From positions 26,215-90,214 of the forward strand of contig CATXJC010000001.1 of the NCBI GenBank assembly GCA_958369755.1: a stretch of DNA of 64,000 nucleotides, read 5' to 3'. Positions 1 through 8,740 of the stretch are shown here, in pieces. The notes under the pieces are model-generated. The model was given only the letters and a program-made list of their open reading frames with translations, was not told the origin of the DNA and made no database searches. Each line of letters begins with the position of its first letter. Position 1 is the stretch's first letter. A program made the position numbers and the translations under genes. This DNA is from an uncultured Prevotella sp. (GTDB lineage: Bacteria; Bacteroidota; Bacteroidia; Bacteroidales; Bacteroidaceae).

Positions 1-989
1 GCGGCAATATCGTGAGTAGGGACGAGTCGGAGTTCCAAATCATCTTTCTCGCGCTTGATTTTCCTGTCAGCAATCTCGCTTGGCTTGAAATCAGCAACAG
101 CAGCACAGAGGATGGCTGCATCGGTTGAGGCAAAAGCTTTAGTGGCTGCCTGATACATTTCCTCGCAACTTTCTACATCGATGCGATGAATGGCTTCGGA
201 ACAGCTGAGCGAAACCGGACCTGCAACCAGCGTAACCTCAGCACCCCGACGGCAACACTCTTCAGCAAGGGCAAAGCCCATTTTGCCGGAAGAATAATTG
301 CCGATGAAACGTACCGGGTCAATCTTTTCGTAAGTTGGTCCGGCTGTAATCATGATCTTCTTGCCTTTCAAATCGAGCTTATCGCTTTCTTTTTCCTTGC
401 AGTTTTCTGATGCAGCTTCATCGGTCTCTGCATTCTGCTGAGCCTGTTCATCGAAGAATCTGTCAAGGCATTCTACGATAATATCAGGTTCTTCCATGCG
501 TCCCTTTCCTTCCAGTCCGCTTGCCAGGAATCCCACTTCGGGTTCTATGATGTGATTTCCATAGCCCAGAAGTGTTTTCATGTTGGCTTGGGTAGAAGGA
601 TGCTTATACATGTCGAGGTCCATGGCTGGAGCGATGAAAACAGGTGCTTTCATCGACAGATAGGTTGTGATGAGCATGTTGTCAGCAATTCCGTGAGCCA
701 TCTTTCCCATGGTAGAGGCTGTGCAAGGAGCGATGAGCATGGCGTCGGCCCACAGACCTAAGTCTACGTGCGAATTCCAGGTTCCATCGCGCTGCGAGAA
801 AAATTCGCTTACCACAGGCTTATGCGTAAGAGCCGAAAGGGTGATGGGAGTGATGAACTCCTTTCCTGCAGGCGTAATGACTACTTGCACTTCGGCTCCG
901 CGCTTGATGAGACCTCGTATGATGAGGCAAGACTTGTAGGCTGCAATAGAGCCCGTAATGCCCAATACGATTTTCTTTCCTTTTAACAT
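1..989 (-). CDS. coaBC: CoaBC: phosphopantothenoylcysteine decarboxylase / phosphopantothenate-cysteine ligase (3' end cut by window)
   Basis: Bifunctional cytosolic flavoprotein of coenzyme A synthesis: it ligates cysteine to 4'-phosphopantothenate and decarboxylates the product. Reading from the ATG at 989, 329 codons are visible before the window edge. The CoaC half (about residues 1-190) shows the flavoprotein start GITGSIAAYKS (10-20), the catalytic-type histidine in SHVDLG (His74) and the PAMDLDMY loop (121-128). After a Glu/Ala-rich linker the CoaB half starts with ITAGPTYEKIDPVRFIGNYS, the CTP-binding Rossmann signature. The C-terminus lies outside. It is downstream of the exonuclease and dnaN on the same strand (81-bp gap), so probably in their operon. 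The start is supported by the immediate match to the family N-terminus. Confidence 0.96.
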   Translation of the reverse strand, partial: MLKGKKIVLGITGSIAAYKSCLIIRGLIKRGAEVQVVITPAGKEFITPITLSALTHKPVVSEFFSQRDGTWNSHVDLGLWADAMLIAPCTASTMGKMAHGIADNMLITTYLSMKAPVFIAPAMDLDMYKHPSTQANMKTLLGYGNHIIEPEVGFLASGLEGKGRMEEPDIIVECLDRFFDEQAQQNAETDEAASENCKEKESDKLDLKGKKIMITAGPTYEKIDPVRFIGNYSSGKMGFALAEECCRRGAEVTLVAGPVSLSCSEAIHRIDVESCEEMYQAATKAFASTDAAILCAAVADFKPSEIADRKIKREKDDLELRLVPTHDIA

Positions 990-1070
990 GAATTTTTCTA
1001 ACTGTTAAGAAATAAATCCGAGTTTCGCAAGAGGTTTGTTCTTCAACCGCTTGCGAAAGTCCGGTAACAA

Positions 1071-1934
1071 TTATTTTCCCATTCTCTTGTTGAATTCACG
1101 AAGGCGGATGCGGGTAAGTACCTGCTTGGTATTGTTGGTGAAATCGCTTCCCAAGACCCATGTAAAATAACCCGGGTCTTTGGTCAGAATCTCGGCCACA
1201 TCCCATCCTTTGTATTTGCCGAAGTTGAATACTTCGTGCTTCAAAGGATTTCCGTTCTCATCGTTTACAACGTTGCCCTGGGCGTCTTTTACCTCTTCCC
1301 AAACGATGCGTCCGGCGAAATCTACATTATCCTTTTGCTTAGAGAAATCGGCTAGTTCATCCATGTTGTTGTTGAGCACGCGCTCAGGTTCATCCTGCAC
1401 GCCTGGAGCATACTTGTCGAGCTCGCCCATGAGCACGCGGTAAGTAGCCTCTGTATCCTGATCTGCACGATGAGCTTCGAAATCTTCCTCCATCTTTCTG
1501 CCGCAATAGAACTTGTAGGCAGCAGCCAGGTTGCGGCGTTCCATCTTCATGAAGATGGTCTGCGCATCGATGAGACGGCACTTGTTGAAATCGAAGTCGA
1601 TTCCAGCACGCAGGAATTCTTCTGCGAGCATCGGTACATCGAAGTGGTTGGAATTGTAGCCTGCGAAATCGCAACCTGTAAATTCCTTCTCTAATGTGGC
1701 AGCCAGCTGCTTGAAGGTTGGCGCATCTTTTACATCTTCGTTGCTGATACCTGTAAGGGCAACTACTTCGGCAGGAATCTCCTTGCAAGGATTTACGAAG
1801 AGGTTCTTGCGGTCTTCAGTTCCATCAGGCATTACCTTGATGTAAGAAATCTGTATAATACGATCCTTGATCATGTCAAGACCCGTTGTTTCCAGGTCGA
1901 ACACGATCAGAGGCTTTGTCAAATTGAGTTTCAT
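1071..1934 (-). CDS. DEDDh 3'-5' exonuclease (DnaQ/ExoX-like)
   Basis: Predicted 287-aa 3'-5' exonuclease of the DNA polymerase III epsilon superfamily, acting on DNA ends in proofreading or repair. Exo I is FDLETTG (Asp13, Glu15), Exo II includes GYNSNHFDVP, and Exo III is the HRADQD type, giving the DEDDh class. After the nuclease core (about 1-175) the C-terminus carries FGKYKGWDVAEI followed by DPGYFTWVL, which resembles the ExoX C-terminal domain. It sits between dnaN (51-bp gap) and coaBC on the same strand, consistent with a replication-linked operon. Whether it is the main proofreading subunit or an ExoX-like accessory nuclease cannot be told from sequence alone; the C-terminal domain favours the latter. 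Confidence 0.9.
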   Translation of the reverse strand: MKLNLTKPLIVFDLETTGLDMIKDRIIQISYIKVMPDGTEDRKNLFVNPCKEIPAEVVALTGISNEDVKDAPTFKQLAATLEKEFTGCDFAGYNSNHFDVPMLAEEFLRAGIDFDFNKCRLIDAQTIFMKMERRNLAAAYKFYCGRKMEEDFEAHRADQDTEATYRVLMGELDKYAPGVQDEPERVLNNNMDELADFSKQKDNVDFAGRIVWEEVKDAQGNVVNDENGNPLKHEVFNFGKYKGWDVAEILTKDPGYFTWVLGSDFTNNTKQVLTRIRLREFNKRMGK

Positions 1935-1985
1935 TTTTGTAGAAATACTTTTCTTTTTGTTGTTTCAGAGAAAGCCCGTGCTCCT

Positions 1986-3113
1986 TTAGTCGTTAAGGAG
2001 CATAGGCATGATGAGCATCAGAATATCTTCGTTCTCAGGCTGTTCTGCTGGTACGATGATTCCGGCACGGCTTGGGTCTGCCAGCTGGATGATGATGTTG
2101 TCGCTGGTGAGATTGCTCAGGATTTCCATCAGACTGCTTCCCTTGAAGCCGATGCTGATAGGAGAGCCGTTGTATTCGCAAGACAACTGTTCCTTTGCAG
2201 ATGTTGAGAAGTCAATATCCTCAGAAGAAACCTCGAAACGGCCTGACTCGATGTGGAAACGGATGAGCTGGCTGCTCTCGCTTGCAAATGGCAATACGCG
2301 GCGCAAAGCACTCTGCAAGCCTCTGCGGTCTACTGTAACCTCGTTAGGGTTGTTTGGAATGACAGAGTTGTAGTTAGGGTAGCGGCCATCAATCAGTCTG
2401 CATCTCATAACGCCGTCAGTAAACTGGATTTCTGCGCTTCGGTCATCAAACTTGATGATAGCGTCGTCGCCGTCCTTGCTCAGAATGTTCTTCAGCAGAG
2501 AAGCTGGCTTCTTAGGCAAGTTGAATGCTGAAGGAGATTCGCTCTTGATAGTGAAGTTCTTGCTGCGAACCAGCTTGTGACCATCGCTTGCTACGATAGC
2601 GAGAGCATCTGCTGTCAGGTCGAAGTAAATACCGTTCATGACTGGGCGCAACTCATCGTTGGCTGTAGCGAAGAGCGAGCGTGAAATGTTGTTGATCAGC
2701 ATTTCTGTAGGCAAAGAAACTGTGGTGCAAGCATCGTTCATGCTCTGTGTGCGAGGATATTCCTCTGCGCTCTGACCTGTGAAGTTGTAAAGACCGTTTT
2801 GGTAAACAATCTTGATGGCAACGGCTTCTCCGGCAGCATCCACATCAAAGTGAAGAGGCTGCTCAGGCAGTTCCTTCAACGCATCGAGGATTACGCGGTT
2901 AGGCACACAAAACTCACCTTCTCCATCGTGGTCGGTAAGAGCGAGTGTACTCTTGATGACATTATCACTATCGCTAGCTGTGATGCTCATTTCACCGTTA
3001 GCAACTTGGAAAAGGAAACAATCGAGGATTGGCAACGAATTCTTGCTTCCAATCACTTTTGCGAGCATGTTGAGCTTGCTGCTCAATGCAGAACTTGATA
3101 CTGTAAATCTCAT
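1986..3113 (-). CDS. dnaN: DNA polymerase III sliding clamp, beta subunit
   Basis: Ring-shaped processivity clamp that tethers the replicative polymerase to DNA and binds many partners through its hydrophobic pocket. The 375-aa length fits the family (about 366-380). The N-terminus MRFTVSSSALSSKLNMLAKV, the block ISRSLFATANDELRPVMNGI, the block ATDGHKL-like VASDGHKLVRS and the C-terminal end IIVPAEQPENEDILMLIMPM are all typical of DnaN, which has three repeated clamp domains. It is the first gene of a minus-strand operon (dnaN, exonuclease, coaBC) and has a full Bacteroidota promoter just upstream at 3188-3219. Confidence 0.98.
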   Translation of the reverse strand: MRFTVSSSALSSKLNMLAKVIGSKNSLPILDCFLFQVANGEMSITASDSDNVIKSTLALTDHDGEGEFCVPNRVILDALKELPEQPLHFDVDAAGEAVAIKIVYQNGLYNFTGQSAEEYPRTQSMNDACTTVSLPTEMLINNISRSLFATANDELRPVMNGIYFDLTADALAIVASDGHKLVRSKNFTIKSESPSAFNLPKKPASLLKNILSKDGDDAIIKFDDRSAEIQFTDGVMRCRLIDGRYPNYNSVIPNNPNEVTVDRRGLQSALRRVLPFASESSQLIRFHIESGRFEVSSEDIDFSTSAKEQLSCEYNGSPISIGFKGSSLMEILSNLTSDNIIIQLADPSRAGIIVPAEQPENEDILMLIMPMLLND

Positions 3114-3187
3114 GAGTATTTTATTTAAATTTTATTTTGTTTTCTGTTTCACCTTAATTTAATTAGGCAATATCACCTAATTGAGCA

Positions 3188-3219
3188 CAAAAATACAAAA
3201 AATATCGCTGATAAGCAAA
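3188..3219 (-). promoter_or_regulatory. dnaN promoter (TTTG-N20-TATTTTTG)
   Basis: On the minus strand a -33 element TTTG (3216-3219) is followed by exactly 20 bp and the -7 element TATTTTTG (3188-3195), an exact match to the Bacteroidota housekeeping promoter. The predicted start is near 3182, giving a dnaN leader of about 70 nt. Confidence 0.75.
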
Positions 3220-3323
3220 AATAATTGGAGAAAAGTTCTAGTTTTTGAACTATTTTTAGTAATTTCGCAGTCAGAAAGAAAAAAACACCCTTTAAACAAA
3301 GGAAAAACTTTAAATATTATCAT

Positions 3324-3770
3324 ATGGAATTACAAGGAAAAGTTATTGCCGTTTTGCCTGAAAGAAGCGGCGTCTCTGCAAGAGGAGAGTGGAAAGCTCA
3401 GTCGTTCGTAATTGAAACCCACGAGCAGTATCCAAAGAAATTGTGCTTTGATGTTTTCGGAGCAGACCGTCTGGCTCAGTTCAATATTCAGAGTGGTGAG
3501 GAACTTCTGGTTTCTTTCGACATTGATGCTCACGAGTATCAGGGCCGTTGGTTCAACAGCATCCGTGCCTGGAACATCCAGCGTGTTGACCCTAACGCCG
3601 TAGCTGGTGCTATGGGCGGAATGCAGCCAGGTGCGTTTCCTCCAGTAGGTGCTCCTGTAGCTCCTGCTCAGCCAGCAGCTCCTGCTAATGGTGCAACTGC
3701 AGCATTCCCTCCAGTTCAGCCTGCAGCTCCTGCAGCAGAGGGTGGTAGCGCAGATGATCTTCCTTTCTAA
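3324..3770 (+). CDS. DUF3127 OB-fold-like protein with SSB-like acidic C-terminal tip
   Basis: 148-aa protein of the Bacteroidota DUF3127 family, role unknown. The first ~92 residues look like a compact OB-fold (MELQGKVIAVLPERSGVSAR, then KLCFDVFGADRLAQF and DIDAHEYQGRWFNSIRAWNI). A Pro/Ala-rich flexible tail of about 45 residues follows and ends in SADDLPF. That plan (OB-fold, disordered linker, acidic tip ending in Pro-Phe) is the plan of single-stranded DNA-binding proteins, whose tip DDxIPF docks repair and replication partners. The gene is divergent from dnaN and is closed by a strong bidirectional terminator. Function as an SSB paralogue is inference from architecture. Confidence 0.85.
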   Translation: MELQGKVIAVLPERSGVSARGEWKAQSFVIETHEQYPKKLCFDVFGADRLAQFNIQSGEELLVSFDIDAHEYQGRWFNSIRAWNIQRVDPNAVAGAMGGMQPGAFPPVGAPVAPAQPAAPANGATAAFPPVQPAAPAAEGGSADDLPF

Positions 3771-3793
3771 AAACAGAAAAGTAAGATAAAAAT

Positions 3794-3847
3794 AAGAGCA
3801 CTTCGCCTGAGACTTTCTTCTGTCTCGGATGAAGTGCTCTTTTTTTA
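3794..3847. terminator. Bidirectional intrinsic terminator (DUF3127 / MFS)
   Basis: Inverted repeat AAGAGCACTTC / GAAGTGCTCTT with an inner TGAGAC / GTCTC stem, then a T-run at 3839-3846. It lies between convergent genes. On the minus strand no strong T-run follows the stem, so it is clearest for the plus strand. Confidence 0.85.
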
Positions 3848-3882
3848 TTCATAATCTTATATTTCTCTTTATCAACTGTTTT

Positions 3883-5061
3883 CTATTCTCTGCGTCTCTT
3901 CTCAAAGAATTGTTTCGAAGCGGCAAAGAAGAGGAGAACGGAAGCTGCATTTTCTATCGCAACCATCCAGAATGTGCCGTTGTAACCGAAATGTTCTGCC
4001 ACAACTCCGCCTAAGAGACAGCCGATTCCAAAGCCCAAATCCCAACCTGTAAGAATGCTGCTGTTTGCCGTTCCACGCTGGTTGTGACGAGCCACATTAA
4101 TAAACATGTTGAGAAAGGCTGGGTAAAGATGACCGTTACCCAGGCCGATGAGACAAGCCGAAAGATAATAGGCTACCGGGTGCTTGACGGCAACAAAGAT
4201 GATGAAACCTACAAGCGAAAGCAGCATTCCTTCGGCCGCATTCTGGGTAAGTTTGCCCTGGCTCAAGGCTTTTCTTCCCTGCAATCTTGACAGAAACAGG
4301 CCCATGGAAAGAAGGGCAAAAAAAGTGCCCGTTCCGCCCGTAATTCCGAGTTCCTCCTTGCTGTAAATCGCAAGATAATTGCTCAGAACGCCCCAGCAGA
4401 AACCGAACATGGCGATGTTGATGGCAAGGAGCCAGGCACGCGTCAGGAAGAAGCGGTCGAGAGAAAGCTTCTCCTTGTTCTTAACGATTTCCTTTTCGGG
4501 GAGGCGGATGGTTCCTGCAATCACAACTGAGGCAATCGCCACGATGAAAGCTATCCAAAAGAGAATCATGTAACTGTCTACCGCATTATGGAGATAGATT
4601 CCGATGGATGGAGCAATTGCCATGGCAAAATTGTTGCTCAGTCCGTAGAGTCCGATTCCTTCATTTCTCCTACTTGCCGGAAGAACGTCGATGGCGCAGG
4701 TGCTGTTGGCAACCGTTACGGCTCCGAACGGACCTCCGTGCAGGGTTCTGCAGATGGCAAACATCAGGATGGTGCTGGCTGCAATATAGCCGGCAAAGAA
4801 GATGGCGAAGGCCGAGAGACAGACCATCAGAACCTTCTTGCGCGAAAAGCTGTCAACCACATATCCGCTGAACGGACGAATGATGAGGGCGGCAACCGTA
4901 TAGCCGCTCAGCACAATTCCAATCACATCTTTCGTGGCTCCAAAATTTTCGCTCAGATAGAGAGGGAGCAAAGGTGTGAGCAGATAGAAGGCGAAATACA
5001 ACAGAAAGTTGGTAGTCATCACCTTGATGTAGTTTGCATTCCAAAGTTTCTCTTTCATCAT
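3883..5061 (-). CDS. Major facilitator superfamily transporter
   Basis: 392-aa polytopic inner-membrane protein with about 12 hydrophobic segments, the normal MFS size. The N-terminal half shows YFAFYLLTPLLPLYLS (TM1) and the loop 2-3 signature region SGYVVDSFSRKKVLM, the motif-A type (G-x-x-x-D-x-x-x-R-K). The second half includes a repeat of this layout ending in KQFFEKRRRE. The substrate cannot be read; many relatives are drug or sugar exporters. It follows nudC on the same strand with a 41-bp gap that carries tandem 19-bp repeats, so the two may be co-transcribed. A second Met at 5058 is an equally possible start. Confidence 0.88.
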   Translation of the reverse strand: MMKEKLWNANYIKVMTTNFLLYFAFYLLTPLLPLYLSENFGATKDVIGIVLSGYTVAALIIRPFSGYVVDSFSRKKVLMVCLSAFAIFFAGYIAASTILMFAICRTLHGGPFGAVTVANSTCAIDVLPASRRNEGIGLYGLSNNFAMAIAPSIGIYLHNAVDSYMILFWIAFIVAIASVVIAGTIRLPEKEIVKNKEKLSLDRFFLTRAWLLAINIAMFGFCWGVLSNYLAIYSKEELGITGGTGTFFALLSMGLFLSRLQGRKALSQGKLTQNAAEGMLLSLVGFIIFVAVKHPVAYYLSACLIGLGNGHLYPAFLNMFINVARHNQRGTANSSILTGWDLGFGIGCLLGGVVAEHFGYNGTFWMVAIENAASVLLFFAASKQFFEKRRRE

Positions 5062-5062
5062 T

Positions 5063-5119
5063 TTTTAGAGTTTATCCTCACTTTTAGAGTTTGTCCTCAT
5101 TATTAGAGTTTGTCCGCCA
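5063..5119. repeat. Three 19-bp tandem repeats across the nudC stop codon
   Basis: Units at 5063-5081, 5082-5100 and 5101-5119 share the core TTAGAGTTTGTCC. Read on the minus strand each unit contains GACAAACTCTAA (or GATAAACTCTAA), the last codons and stop of nudC. The two downstream copies therefore duplicate the gene's end in the nudC-MFS gap. Confidence 0.85.
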
Positions 5120-5876
5120 GCCAGGCGTCGATGAGTTTTCGGGCGATGGAAAGTTTCTCTGGGAGAATAGGGAGATTCTCTTTCGTGAACCATTTACCAC
5201 GAGAGAGTTCTTCTTTCTGAAGATGAATTTCTCCATCTACATATTCTGCCGAGAAGCCAATCATCAGACCGCTCGGATAAGGCCAAGGCTGGGAACCGAA
5301 ATATTTCAAGTTCTTGATAGTCAGACCGGTTTCTTCCATTACTTCACGATGAACCGCCTCTTCCAGATTCTCGCCAGTCTCTACGAAACCAGCCACGAGA
5401 CTGTCGAAATTTCCCTTGAAATTACGGGCGTGTACCAGCAAGACCTGATCATCTTTCTTAATCAGAACGATGATGGCTGTGGCAAGCGAAGGCCAGACCT
5501 GTTTGCCACATTCTGTACATTTCTTACTGATGTCGGTTGCCATTTTCATCGGAGCTCCGCAAACGCCGCAGAATTGGGTATTCATGTCCCAATAGTTGAG
5601 TTCCTGACACTTTCCTGCTTTCTGGTAAAGGGCAGGAAAGAGTTTGTAGAAACTAGGGCGCAAGCCGCACATTTCGTACTTCGGATTGCCGGTAACGGGC
5701 TCAGGAATGGTGAAGGTCTTCACCTCTGTTCCGTCTTCCATCGGGGTAATATTGAGAATGTGAGTCCAAGGCTTTGTTGGGATTGGACTCTCTTCTGAAC
5801 AAGGAATCGTATAGGTTCCGTCTTCTTTCTTTTCGAGCAAGAGATCAGTCTTGCAAAATATAAACCAATACTTCAT
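5103..5876 (-). CDS. nudC: NAD(+)/NADH pyrophosphatase, NudC-type Nudix hydrolase
   Basis: 257-aa cytosolic Nudix hydrolase expected to cleave NADH to NMNH and AMP and, as in E. coli, to remove NAD caps from RNA. A four-cysteine zinc ribbon is visible (FCGVCGAP, then KKCTECGKQ). The Nudix box is GFVETGENLEEAV followed by HREVMEETGL, with the REVMEE glutamates intact. Just after it comes SQPWPYPSGLM, the NudC-specific signature (SQPWPFP) that separates NudC from other Nudix enzymes. The N-terminal ~95 residues are the usual poorly conserved NudC domain. The last codons are duplicated in tandem downstream. Confidence 0.95.
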   Translation of the reverse strand: MKYWFIFCKTDLLLEKKEDGTYTIPCSEESPIPTKPWTHILNITPMEDGTEVKTFTIPEPVTGNPKYEMCGLRPSFYKLFPALYQKAGKCQELNYWDMNTQFCGVCGAPMKMATDISKKCTECGKQVWPSLATAIIVLIKKDDQVLLVHARNFKGNFDSLVAGFVETGENLEEAVHREVMEETGLTIKNLKYFGSQPWPYPSGLMIGFSAEYVDGEIHLQKEELSRGKWFTKENLPILPEKLSIARKLIDAWLADKL

Positions 5877-5948
5877 TCTTTATTTTGAACTTATTTGCTT
5901 TTTTACTTTGATCTTTATAATATGCTTTTCCAGAAGCGTTTCGAGGAG

Positions 5949-7712
5949 CTATTTCTTCTTACCGAACAGCAATTCGAAATCGCGCTGGGCAGCAGGCTTA
6001 GTCCATGCTTCCGGCACAAACTTCCAGTTGTTGTTTGGTTTTGCATCAACCGTTCCCATCTTTTCAATTTCTTCCATCAGATAGTAGCGCTGGTCGCGCT
6101 TGCTGCGATAGATGATTCGGCTTTCAAGACTGTCTTTCGGGATTCCGGCACCCTTGGTAAGGAGTTCGCCGCCGCCATTTCCACGATAGCTGTTAACGGC
6201 TACCTTGTACCATTTCTTCTCATCGAAAGGTTCGCCGTTACTCATGCGCAGAATCTTCACCTTCTCGCCGTCTGGCTTGGTTACGTCAACTTCGTAATCG
6301 ATTCCCGCAGCACTATCAAAGTTGAACGAGAGATTCTTGAAACCGAGGCGTTGCTGGTCGCCAACGGTCTTCTCATCGAGCAGCAGGAGATGGTCGTCCG
6401 GGCTCTTCATGGTGTTCACCCAGAGGTCGTAACTCATTTCCAGATGCTTTCTGATTTCTTCGCCCGTCATGCGCATTACGTAGAGCTGGTTCTCATATTT
6501 ATAGAGATTGAACATGTCGCTCACGTAGATTGGGCCGGCTTTCAGAACCGCGTTGAACTGAAGAGGAGCGTTGAACGAAATATCGGCTTTTGTCATCTGC
6601 AACTGGAGGTTGAGGATGAAATCGTTGAAGGCAGAACTGCCGAAGAACTGGTCGCGGCTGTAGATGGTAGTCTTGAAGTTGCCAATCTGCTTGCCCACAT
6701 ATTTCTTTACTTCCGCAATCTGAGGTTCGAAAGTCTTCATGAAATCCTCGTCGATAGGACAATCTGTCACATCCACAATCTTGCCTGTCACCTTTTTGTC
6801 AGTTACCACCAGCTGCTTCTTTCCGTTCACCTTTTTTTTGTTGAGGGTGAGGGTTATTTCTGCATCAGCCACGCTAATGGCGTTGTTGGCAGGATCCAGG
6901 CAAACCACCTGCTTTCCATCAGTATTGGTTACGGTTTCGTTGTCGCGCGTATGGTCGTGGCCGAAGAGAATGAGGTCGAAGCCTGGCACTTCTTTTGCCA
7001 CCTTGATAGAGGCGTCTTCATCATATTCGGCAGTCTGAATGCCTCCGTCTTTTCCGCTGTGGAAGAGGCCGATGATAACATCCGGTTTTTCATTCTCCTG
7101 GAGATACTTCACCCATTTGCGGGCGTTTGTTACTATATTTTCAAATTTCAGTCCGCTCCAGAGATTCTCCGTGAGCCAGTTTGGAATGGCAGGAGTAATC
7201 ATTCCCAAAACTGCCACCTTCACGCCCTCGCGGTTCAGGATGAGATAAGGCTTAACGTATGGCTGGCCTGTAGAAGTGCTGATGATGTTGGAACCAAGAA
7301 CTGGGCAATTGAGTTCTTTTATCCATTTGTCGTAAACAGGATGACCCGTTTCAACATCATGATTGCCAAACACTTGCGCATCATACTTCATGTAGTTTAC
7401 CACATCGGCAGCCACGTTTCTAGCCTCTGTGTTTACATAATTATAATAATAGCAGGTAGGCTGTCCCTGCAGAATATCGCCATTCTCCAAGAGGATGAGG
7501 TTATCCTTGTAGTCTTTTCGCAGATTATTGACGTAGGAAGAAACGCGCGCCAAGGTTCCTGCTTTTGGCTTACGGTTGATGAAATCGTAAGGGAAGAAAG
7601 AGCCGTGCACATCGCTTGTCTCTATCACTCTCAGTTTTACGGTACGTTGTTGTGCCATAGCTTGTGAATTGAAAGTTAGCGCCAGAAGAAGCGCAGCAAA
7701 TAATTGTTTCAT
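5949..7712 (-). CDS. Secreted 5'-nucleotidase / 2',3'-cyclic phosphodiesterase family metallophosphatase
   Basis: 587-aa exported phosphoesterase that probably releases phosphate and nucleosides from nucleotides in the periplasm. The start at 7712 is chosen because it begins a signal peptide, MKQLFAALLLALTFNSQAMA; the longer open frame upstream lacks one. The calcineurin-like metal-binding motifs are present: ETSDVHGSFFPYD (D-x-H), LENGDILQG (G-D), FGNHDVE (G-N-H-D), GLFHSG and LFGHDHTRD (G-H-x-H). The C-terminal 5'-nucleotidase domain follows from about residue 340, with SSAFNDFI and GNGGGELLTKG. A TACTTTTG -7 element is seen on the minus strand at 7780-7787, about 70 bp upstream. Confidence 0.93.
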   Translation of the reverse strand: MKQLFAALLLALTFNSQAMAQQRTVKLRVIETSDVHGSFFPYDFINRKPKAGTLARVSSYVNNLRKDYKDNLILLENGDILQGQPTCYYYNYVNTEARNVAADVVNYMKYDAQVFGNHDVETGHPVYDKWIKELNCPVLGSNIISTSTGQPYVKPYLILNREGVKVAVLGMITPAIPNWLTENLWSGLKFENIVTNARKWVKYLQENEKPDVIIGLFHSGKDGGIQTAEYDEDASIKVAKEVPGFDLILFGHDHTRDNETVTNTDGKQVVCLDPANNAISVADAEITLTLNKKKVNGKKQLVVTDKKVTGKIVDVTDCPIDEDFMKTFEPQIAEVKKYVGKQIGNFKTTIYSRDQFFGSSAFNDFILNLQLQMTKADISFNAPLQFNAVLKAGPIYVSDMFNLYKYENQLYVMRMTGEEIRKHLEMSYDLWVNTMKSPDDHLLLLDEKTVGDQQRLGFKNLSFNFDSAAGIDYEVDVTKPDGEKVKILRMSNGEPFDEKKWYKVAVNSYRGNGGGELLTKGAGIPKDSLESRIIYRSKRDQRYYLMEEIEKMGTVDAKPNNNWKFVPEAWTKPAAQRDFELLFGKKK

Positions 7713-7860
7713 ATTAATTAATGTATTACTTTTGAGTAATGAAAGCCCATCAGTTGAGCTCTGTTTCTTATTTTCTCTGCAAAAGTACAAAAAAGAACTT
7801 AAATAGGCATACTTTTTGTTGGATATTTTTTAAAAACTAAAAAATAGGAGGTTTTATAAT

Positions 7861-8676
7861 ATGGCATTTGTTGATTATTACAAGATTCTCGGCGTAGACA
7901 AGAACATTCCGCAGAAGGATGTGAGAGCTGCGTATCGTAAACGTGCAAAACAGTTTCACCCAGATTTGCACCCTAACGACCCGAAGGCGAAGGCTAAGTT
8001 CCAGGCGCTGAACGAGGCGTATGAGGTGATTTCTGACCCAGATAAGCGTGCTAAATACGACCAGTATGGCGAACAATGGAAGAATGCTGATGCATTCGGC
8101 GGTTTCGGCGGAGCTGGTGGCGCAGGCGGTTCCGGAAGCTATGGTGGAGCAGGTGGAAATCCATTCGAGGGTTTCGACTTCAGCCAGTTTGGCGGAGGCG
8201 GAGGTTTCTCCAGCTTCTTCGAAAATCTCTTCGGAGGTCGTGGAAGAAGCCAGCAGTCGGCTGAAGGATTCGGTTCCGGCAATTTTGGCGGTTTTAATGG
8301 TTCTGCCGGTTATGGTAGCGGCTTTAATGGGGCTGGCTACGGAGCTGGTGCTGATTTCGGTACAGGTGGTTGTGGCGGCGGTTGCGGTCAGAATGGCCGT
8401 GCCAATAACGGCGAAATGAACATGAATGTGAATATCGACCTTTATACGGCTCTGCTGGGCGGCGAAGGAATCATTAAATTGAGTAATGGTTCTAAAATCA
8501 AACTGAAGATTAAGCCGGAAACGCAGAATGGCACGAAGGTTCGTGTTCGCGGAAAAGGATACGACCGAGGTGACGGAACCTTTGGCGACCTGATGATTAC
8601 TTACAACGTGAAGTTGCCAACCGGGTTGAATGATAAGCAGAAAGATTTGCTCCGTCAGATGAAGAATGCAAAGTAA
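7861..8676 (+). CDS. DnaJ/CbpA-like J-domain co-chaperone, short form
   Basis: 271-aa J-domain protein expected to stimulate DnaK. The J domain (1-70) has the essential HPD motif in QFHPDLHPND. It is followed by a very long Gly/Phe-rich region (about 80-185) with GGCGGGCG near its end, and by a single C-terminal beta domain (about 188-271: GEGIIKLSNGSKIKLKI, then VRVRGKGYDRGD and FGDLMITYNV). CbpA/DnaJB proteins normally carry two such domains and exceed 300 aa, so this one has lost or shortened the first substrate-binding domain. There is no Cys zinc-finger domain of DnaJ. A clear Shine-Dalgarno AGGAGG lies at 7847-7852, unusual for this phylum and supporting the start. Confidence 0.9.
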   Translation: MAFVDYYKILGVDKNIPQKDVRAAYRKRAKQFHPDLHPNDPKAKAKFQALNEAYEVISDPDKRAKYDQYGEQWKNADAFGGFGGAGGAGGSGSYGGAGGNPFEGFDFSQFGGGGGFSSFFENLFGGRGRSQQSAEGFGSGNFGGFNGSAGYGSGFNGAGYGAGADFGTGGCGGGCGQNGRANNGEMNMNVNIDLYTALLGGEGIIKLSNGSKIKLKIKPETQNGTKVRVRGKGYDRGDGTFGDLMITYNVKLPTGLNDKQKDLLRQMKNAK

Positions 8677-8740
8677 TTTCTAAAAGAAGGAAACGGGTTT
8701 CTCGGACATGAGAACTTTCCCGAAACATGAAGGTAAAAAG

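Noticed and set aside
5895..7667. 590-codon open frame on the plus strand
   Set aside because: It lies opposite the 5'-nucleotidase gene, which has a signal peptide and all metallophosphatase motifs; the antisense translation has no recognisable domain.
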